Shown here one piece after another: positions 1-64,000 of a DNA stretch of 64,000 nucleotides. Positions within the stretch are counted from its first letter, which is position 1, and each line of letters opens with the position of its first letter. The position numbers and the translations under genes are program-made. The notes beneath the pieces are model-generated. The model was given only the letters and a program-made list of their open reading frames with translations. It ran no database searches and was not told where the DNA came from. Source of the stretch: Unio delphinus (lineage: Eukaryota > Mollusca > Bivalvia > Unionida > Unionidae); contig JAQISU010000123.1 in assembly GCA_029339505.1 (NCBI GenBank), positions 4,634,501 through 4,698,500 of the forward strand. Direction: 5' to 3'.

Positions 1-245
1 AATAATAATAATAATAATAATAATAATGTGGACTTTGTATAGCGCCTAATCTTTAGAAGCTCTAAGCGCTTTATAACTACTATAATGATATGACTATACA
101 AATTATTTTAAAAAAGACCAAAAAAATTAAATTAGAGAACATAAAAACTGCTGAAAATATTTAAGGTCGGAAACAATTTTAGGGCTTTAATTGAGACTAA
201 CCAGACATAATTGAGTTACAGTTGTTCATGCAGTCGAAACGAAAA
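1..245 (-). mobile_element. 3' end of a CR1/L2-like LINE, truncated
   Basis: Read on the minus strand, this ends in an (ATT)n tail (1-28) preceded by a 3' UTR sequence (AGCGCTTTATAA region, about 30-80) shared with the LINE ends at 19590-19927, 28620 and 42050. At 188-232 it carries the same segment (ACCAGACATAATTGAGTTAC) as the larger copy at 1216-1250, so an internal part has been lost. It is cut by the window start. Confidence 0.6.
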
Positions 246-302
246 AGGAGAGTTTTAAGAGCACTCTTAAAAGGGATCACGGTGTCTTTGTGTCTAATTA
301 TA

Positions 303-759
<457 letters not shown>

Positions 760-839
760 TTATGTTTAAAATGTTTTTTTTTTAATAATTATTATAAAAC
801 TTTATTTTTTAATTTAGAGGTATGGACTTTGTAGTCTGA

Positions 840-1350
840 AATAAAGAATTCTTATCTTATCTTATCTTAATTTCAATGGACAATCCATTCCACATTGTTG
901 GGTCCTGGTGTGTAAAAGAACGTTGTCCATAGGACTTCTTTTTCAAAGTTGGAATAATGAGTATTCGATTGTCAGAAGTCAGAAGAGGACCGCACGTATA
1001 TCAATGGTGTGTACACATGATTGAGGCCAGATAGTTATGTTGAACTGGAATCCGTCAGTGAAACGTAGCACAGAGAACAAATGTTGTGTTTGAGTCTGGA
1101 TCGAATGGATAGCCAGTCTAGGGTACAGAGCAGAGGGGATGTGTGCTCTGGTCGTGGTACTTTAAGGATGATCCGAGCAGCTGTGTTTTGGACTTTTTGA
1201 AGTTTCTGGAGTATATATTGAGACTAACCAGACATAATTGAGTTACAGTTGTCCAGTTTTAAAAGTACTAATGAACACACAAGTGTTTTAATGACATCAA
1301 CTGAAAGATATTTGCAAATGGAACTGATGCGTCTCAGCTCAAGATATGCC
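840..1350 (-). mobile_element. CR1/L2-like LINE, C-terminal coding remnant
   Basis: The minus strand reads, in order, LDNCNSIMSG (about 1245-1216), LQKLQKVQNTAARIIL (about 1206-1160), PEHTSPLL, then SYGQRSFTHQ (about 940-905) and MWNGLSIEI (about 900-872). These are the conserved C-terminal blocks after the reverse transcriptase of CR1/L2-type LINEs (R/KLDYCNS, KLQ-VQN-AAR, YGxRSF, WN-LP). At least one internal stop shows it is dead. The adjoining simple repeat is TTATC-rich (850-870). Confidence 0.8.
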
Positions 1351-2280
1351 ATCACGCGATTTTATTGTAATAAATATGGTGTTTGCACATTTTGTTATAG
1401 CGCCCCATTTTAAGGAATTCTTAGATTTGTGTGATTACTTGTTTGATTTTTGGAACTCTGTGCAATGGAAATATTCCTTAGTCCAAAATAATTAGGCAAT
1501 TGCTAGGCGCAAACGTCACGGAGTGAAGTGCTAATGAGTTTCCATGATGTAGTGGTTAGTAAAATCAGGTCTTAACCGCACGAATTTTTCTGTTGTACCA
1601 CGATCCTTAATAAAAATCTAGTGGTGTGATTGCAGTGTCAATATTTACGGTAGGAAACCGGTAAATTACACAATGGACACAACGAGAAGGGACTCGGCAG
1701 AGTTAATGTCTCCATGATGGCAAATATGATGCAGTTGTACTGGCGAAATGTGCCTTGAGGCAATGACTTGATTGGCTTAAGGTGGCGTAGTAAAATATTC
1801 CCCTGTGTTATGTGATAGATGCATTGTTTCTACGGTTATTTGTTATTTTTGTTATTAATATAGCTGAAAACATACAATTTAACAGTACAAATAATGTTAT
1901 CTAATTCGTACACTACACAACAGAAATCCGCATGCCCTATTCTAATTTCAAACTTAGGAAATTATCACTCTATTATCTTTATTTTAATATATTATTATCA
2001 TTTCTGGATACTTTGTTAATTTTTTTTATATCCTTCGATTTGCCAACTCGCTTAAATTATGAAATATTTGTAGTGCATTGTGGTCTGATGCGCAAGTATA
2101 TTGAATAATATTAAAGTATAGGTTGAATATATTTATGTGCGTTTTCATTTTTATTCCATCCCGCTCTGTTTCTCATTTTGTATTTTATTTCCATAACTTT
2201 CCACGCCTGGTATCGTTAAATTTTTCCATTGATTACTGTTAGTTTTACAACTCTTTCTCAGACTAGTCTTCGAACTATCG
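1351..2280. other. 5' flanking sequence, nothing recognised
   Basis: AT-rich sequence without a recognisable coding frame, RNA gene or repeat family. It may contain the true promoter or an untranslated exon of the KAT2 gene, but no motif decides this. Confidence 0.5.
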
Positions 2281-2374
2281 TGGAATCGCTGATTTATGGC
2301 TGTGCGTATAAATGAAACACCAGTCAAGTTTTGTGTTTATAAGAGGCATTTGTTAATGGTACAAGCGACAACAT
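2281..2374 (+). promoter_or_regulatory. candidate 5' UTR / proximal promoter of KAT2
   Basis: The sequence just upstream of the start codon holds two TATA-like strings (GTATAAATG at 2306 and TTTATAA near 2336) and an out-of-frame ATG at 2356 that overlaps the coding start. Nothing here proves a transcription start site. An untranslated first exon further upstream is equally possible. Confidence 0.2.
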
Positions 2375-61343
<58,969 letters not shown>

Positions 61344-62445
61344 GTGAGTAAATTACAAAAGTACCTGCTCTTAATACGGTAGAACATACATAAGAGAGCA
61401 CACATTTTACAAGCCAAGTTGAGTGATGTTCATGCAACCTTGGCTTTGCATATTTAAATCAACTATTAAATTGTAGTATAATTTTTGAAAAAAGAAATAT
61501 ATATTTGTTTGCTACTCTTTGTTTGCTAGTCAAATGGAAAGAAAGCTTTAATTGAATTAATTGCCTCAGGATCTCAACTTTAGATGTTACAATAATCAGT
61601 GCAAGTCCCTTACACCAAGTGCTTTTAACAATGTCAGAACAGATGAGACATTCAAAAAGTAAATACCATGTGTACTTGTTAATAATACAAACATCAAAAA
61701 CCCTGAGCTGCCATCACATACTGCATATGCAGATCGTGGTCTATATTATTTATTCTGGTGATTTCTCCAAACAAACTGCACAAACCCAGATGAGATAGTG
61801 CATGAGGTGATGGCAGATTGGACTTGTCTTAAATGAGTATATACTGTATATGAAGTCTAATTAAATAGAACAGAAGAAATTAATAACAACTAACCTTCAT
61901 TATCAACACATACCACATTTAATAATCTGAACAGTAAAATATCATCAGACTTGATCATAAAATGACAATTAGTTGTTACTTATTTCATTGTTATAAGTCT
62001 GCTAGTTTTACAAAAGGAAACAAATTTTAAAACAAGATTGGCATAAGGCACTGTCATTGGGTGAAATTATATAGTCTAGTTTTTCTTAATGGGAGAAACA
62101 AATCGTTAAAAAAAAACCCTTCATATGGAAGTAGTGTGTAATGGAAGAGTGGTACTTAAACTGAAGCCAATTTAGAACCAGATATTCATGTCTTTAAAAA
62201 TGTACATCAGTTGTTTTTTCTTCAACTTTTTATTCCTCTGAATGCTTTTATATTCATTTTTGCAAATATCTAGCTACCATGTTAATTTTACGAGGAAAAA
62301 TATCAAACAAGAGCAATCTGAATTTCAGTGTGTGTATTTGATATTTTATCGTGTTTTTCATTGTTACATTTTCTTAACTTTACTTTTATGTTGCCACCAT
62401 ATAGCCACTGTTTTAATATGTTGCTGTAATAAGCTACTATAATTA

Positions 62446-62476
<31 letters not shown>

Positions 62477-62852
62477 ACACACACACACACACACCATAAT
62501 TTTAGTACATTAAAGTATATATTTTTGCAATATTTAGTTTTCATGAAGATTTGGTTAATTTAAGATGCTAAACTTGCAGTATATACTTTTAATGAGCATT
62601 TTTAATTCTTACAGGATATTTACAATTGTATTTTGTATTTTTATATTAAATCACAACATTGGCATACACATCATGCATAATGGATTGTCCACTTTATCCA
62701 TTTGACATGTACAAGCAATTAAGTGTCTACTATGAATAGTGGTTGTCCAGTACCTTTGGTTGATTTCCTGCAAGGCTAGTGGACATCCACTTTTTTACGT
62801 TTTATGGCAATCCTCACTGAATTTATTGCATTTTCTCCATGAGCTGACCTAT

Positions 62853-63147
62853 CATTCTGGTGGCCTGGTAAGTGTGTCTGCCTTGGATGCAGGAAGTTAT
62901 AGGTTAGAACCCCAGCCAAGTCATTGCAAAAGACTTATAAAAATAGTATTAGCAGCTGCCTCACTTAATGCTCAACATTAAGAGATTAGTGTAAGAACTG
63001 GTCGGTCTGGTGTCAGGATAATATGGCTGGGTGGGAGATGATGTTATGTCTGCAGCATGATGCCACATTGCTAGACATCACCATAAACTGCCCCACGGCA
63101 ACCATGGTAGTGATACAAGTAAAACTGTTAAAACTACTTTAAAAAGC
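62853..63147 (+). mobile_element. SINE family B copy, diverged
   Basis: TTCTGGTGGCCTGGTAAGTG head (the A box is partly decayed), GGTTAGAACCCCAGCC B-box region, then GGTCGGTCTGGTGTCAGGAT and GCAGCATGATGCC in the body. It is the most diverged of the longer B copies. Confidence 0.85.
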
Positions 63148-63710
63148 ACACATGCAAGCATGCACACACACACATACACACAGATGGGAGAAACCACTAC
63201 TCTGTAATTCCAACCAGCAGGTCTCAATTTCATACCTTTACCTGCACAAACAATACAGTAATAACATTTCTTGTGACATTTTTTACATGTTCTGTGGTTA
63301 TTTTTTTTTTGCACACACTCCTTAAAAAGGATAATCAGGTCCAAAGGTAAAAGTTTTTAAAACAATATTCTCTTGTCATTCCAGAACAGTTTTTCAGGAT
63401 TTGTCATGTGCATTATGAGAATGTGCTGTTATGATGGAGAAAATGTACTGTACTAAGAGAATATACCAAAGGAAATTGTATTGGAATAAACTGACCATAA
63501 TACCCAATACTAAAATACTTCAGTGATTATGCAATTTTGTCCCTTCACCTATAACACAAACTTGCAGTTATAACTTTGTTTGAGCTGTTGGCACAAGAAT
63601 GCATTCTTAGTAGAGTCAGTGTAAAAACAGTAATGATATAGTAAAGGTCAACATGTATCTAGTTGTTGAGAACATGTGATCAATTAATTTGTATTTTTGA
63701 TACCACATTG

Positions 63711-63900
63711 TGGGTCCCAAGCAGCTGAGTGGACCCAGGCACTTTACGCAAGTCCTGAGGCTCAGTCAGTGTGCACTGGGTATATGAGAAAGCTTACCAG
63801 TAGCTTCCCCAGTTCTTCCCAGGGCATTCCTTGGTTAATCCTACAATTGGTAAACTGGTGGCCATAATTAGACCATCTTTGATGGAAAATGTCTGAATAA
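63711..63900 (+). mobile_element. SINE family A copy, old and internally shortened
   Basis: GGGTCCCAAGCAGCTGAGTG head, TGAGAAAGCTTACCAGTAGC core and a weak GTGGCCATAATTAGACC end. The B-box region is largely missing. Confidence 0.75.
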
Positions 63901-64000
63901 AGTAGTGCATGTTATCAGTTACAGTGTTTTCATGCTAATAATTAAATTTGATTTCTTTTTTTTTGTTTTGTTTAATAAATGCTCTATCACATTGCTAAAC

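Larger units (their letters stand above)
61344..64000 (+). other. KAT2 intron 14 (partial, runs off the window)
   Basis: Contains a compound (CTA)n-(CA)n microsatellite (about 62440-62494), SINE B (62853), a short (CA)n (63156-63182) and a diverged SINE A (63711). No exon matching the family's bromodomain was seen. Confidence 0.85.

Noticed and set aside
62303..62497. Poly-Val frame on the minus strand
   Set aside because: It is a translation of the (CTA)n-(CA)n microsatellite.

Overview
This is a eukaryotic, AT-rich, intron-dominated genomic window, most likely from a lophotrochozoan invertebrate and probably a mollusc. That assignment is an inference from the repeats (two abundant tRNA-derived SINE families, CR1/L2-like LINEs, DIRS-like, pogo and hAT elements, many minisatellites); no species-specific marker was seen. 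There is no bacterial-style gene organisation, no rRNA, no stand-alone tRNA gene and no CRISPR array.

One gene fills the window. On the + strand from 2375 to past the right edge lies a KAT2-type histone acetyltransferase (the Gcn5/PCAF family, catalytic subunit of SAGA/ATAC-type co-activators). I could place 14 coding exons with GT-AG junctions, and their phases join into one frame of 703 complete codons plus two bases. Exons 1-7 carry the metazoan PCAF N-terminal homology domain, exons 8-9 a variable linker with a basic cluster, and exons 10-13 the GNAT acetyltransferase domain, with the catalytic glutamate (residue 556 in this model) in exon 11. Exon 14 leads toward the bromodomain, whose exons must lie beyond base 64000.

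The rest is 5' flank and introns packed with repeats. 5' flank (1-2374): remnants of a minus-strand CR1/L2-like LINE and (TA)n arrays. Intron 1: a hAT transposase remnant, a SINE and a 31-bp tandem array. Intron 2: a minisatellite. Introns 2 and 3 both end in a (TTA)n array just before the acceptor. Intron 5 (16 kb) is the main transposon sink: a LINE reverse transcriptase interrupted by a pogo-like element, a DIRS-like tyrosine-recombinase retroelement, and a CR1/L2-like LINE interrupted by a hAT-like MITE. Intron 6: SINEs and a pogo transposase remnant. Intron 8: a 1.3-kb array of a 20-bp unit, open in all three forward frames and interrupted by a SINE. Intron 9: a SINE head-to-tail pair, a second DIRS-like copy and a 1.35-kb pogo-type element. 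Intron 10: a minisatellite split by a SINE. Intron 11: a SINE split by a 1.2-kb hAT-like element, both with perfect target-site duplications. Introns 12-14: tandem arrays, a palindromic element, SINEs and microsatellites.

I found no previously undescribed gene system. The points most worth following up are the nested insertions with readable target-site duplications, the two SINE families, the trinucleotide arrays abutting the exon 3 and 4 acceptors, a 15-nt tandem acceptor at exon 8, and the three-frame-open minisatellite.
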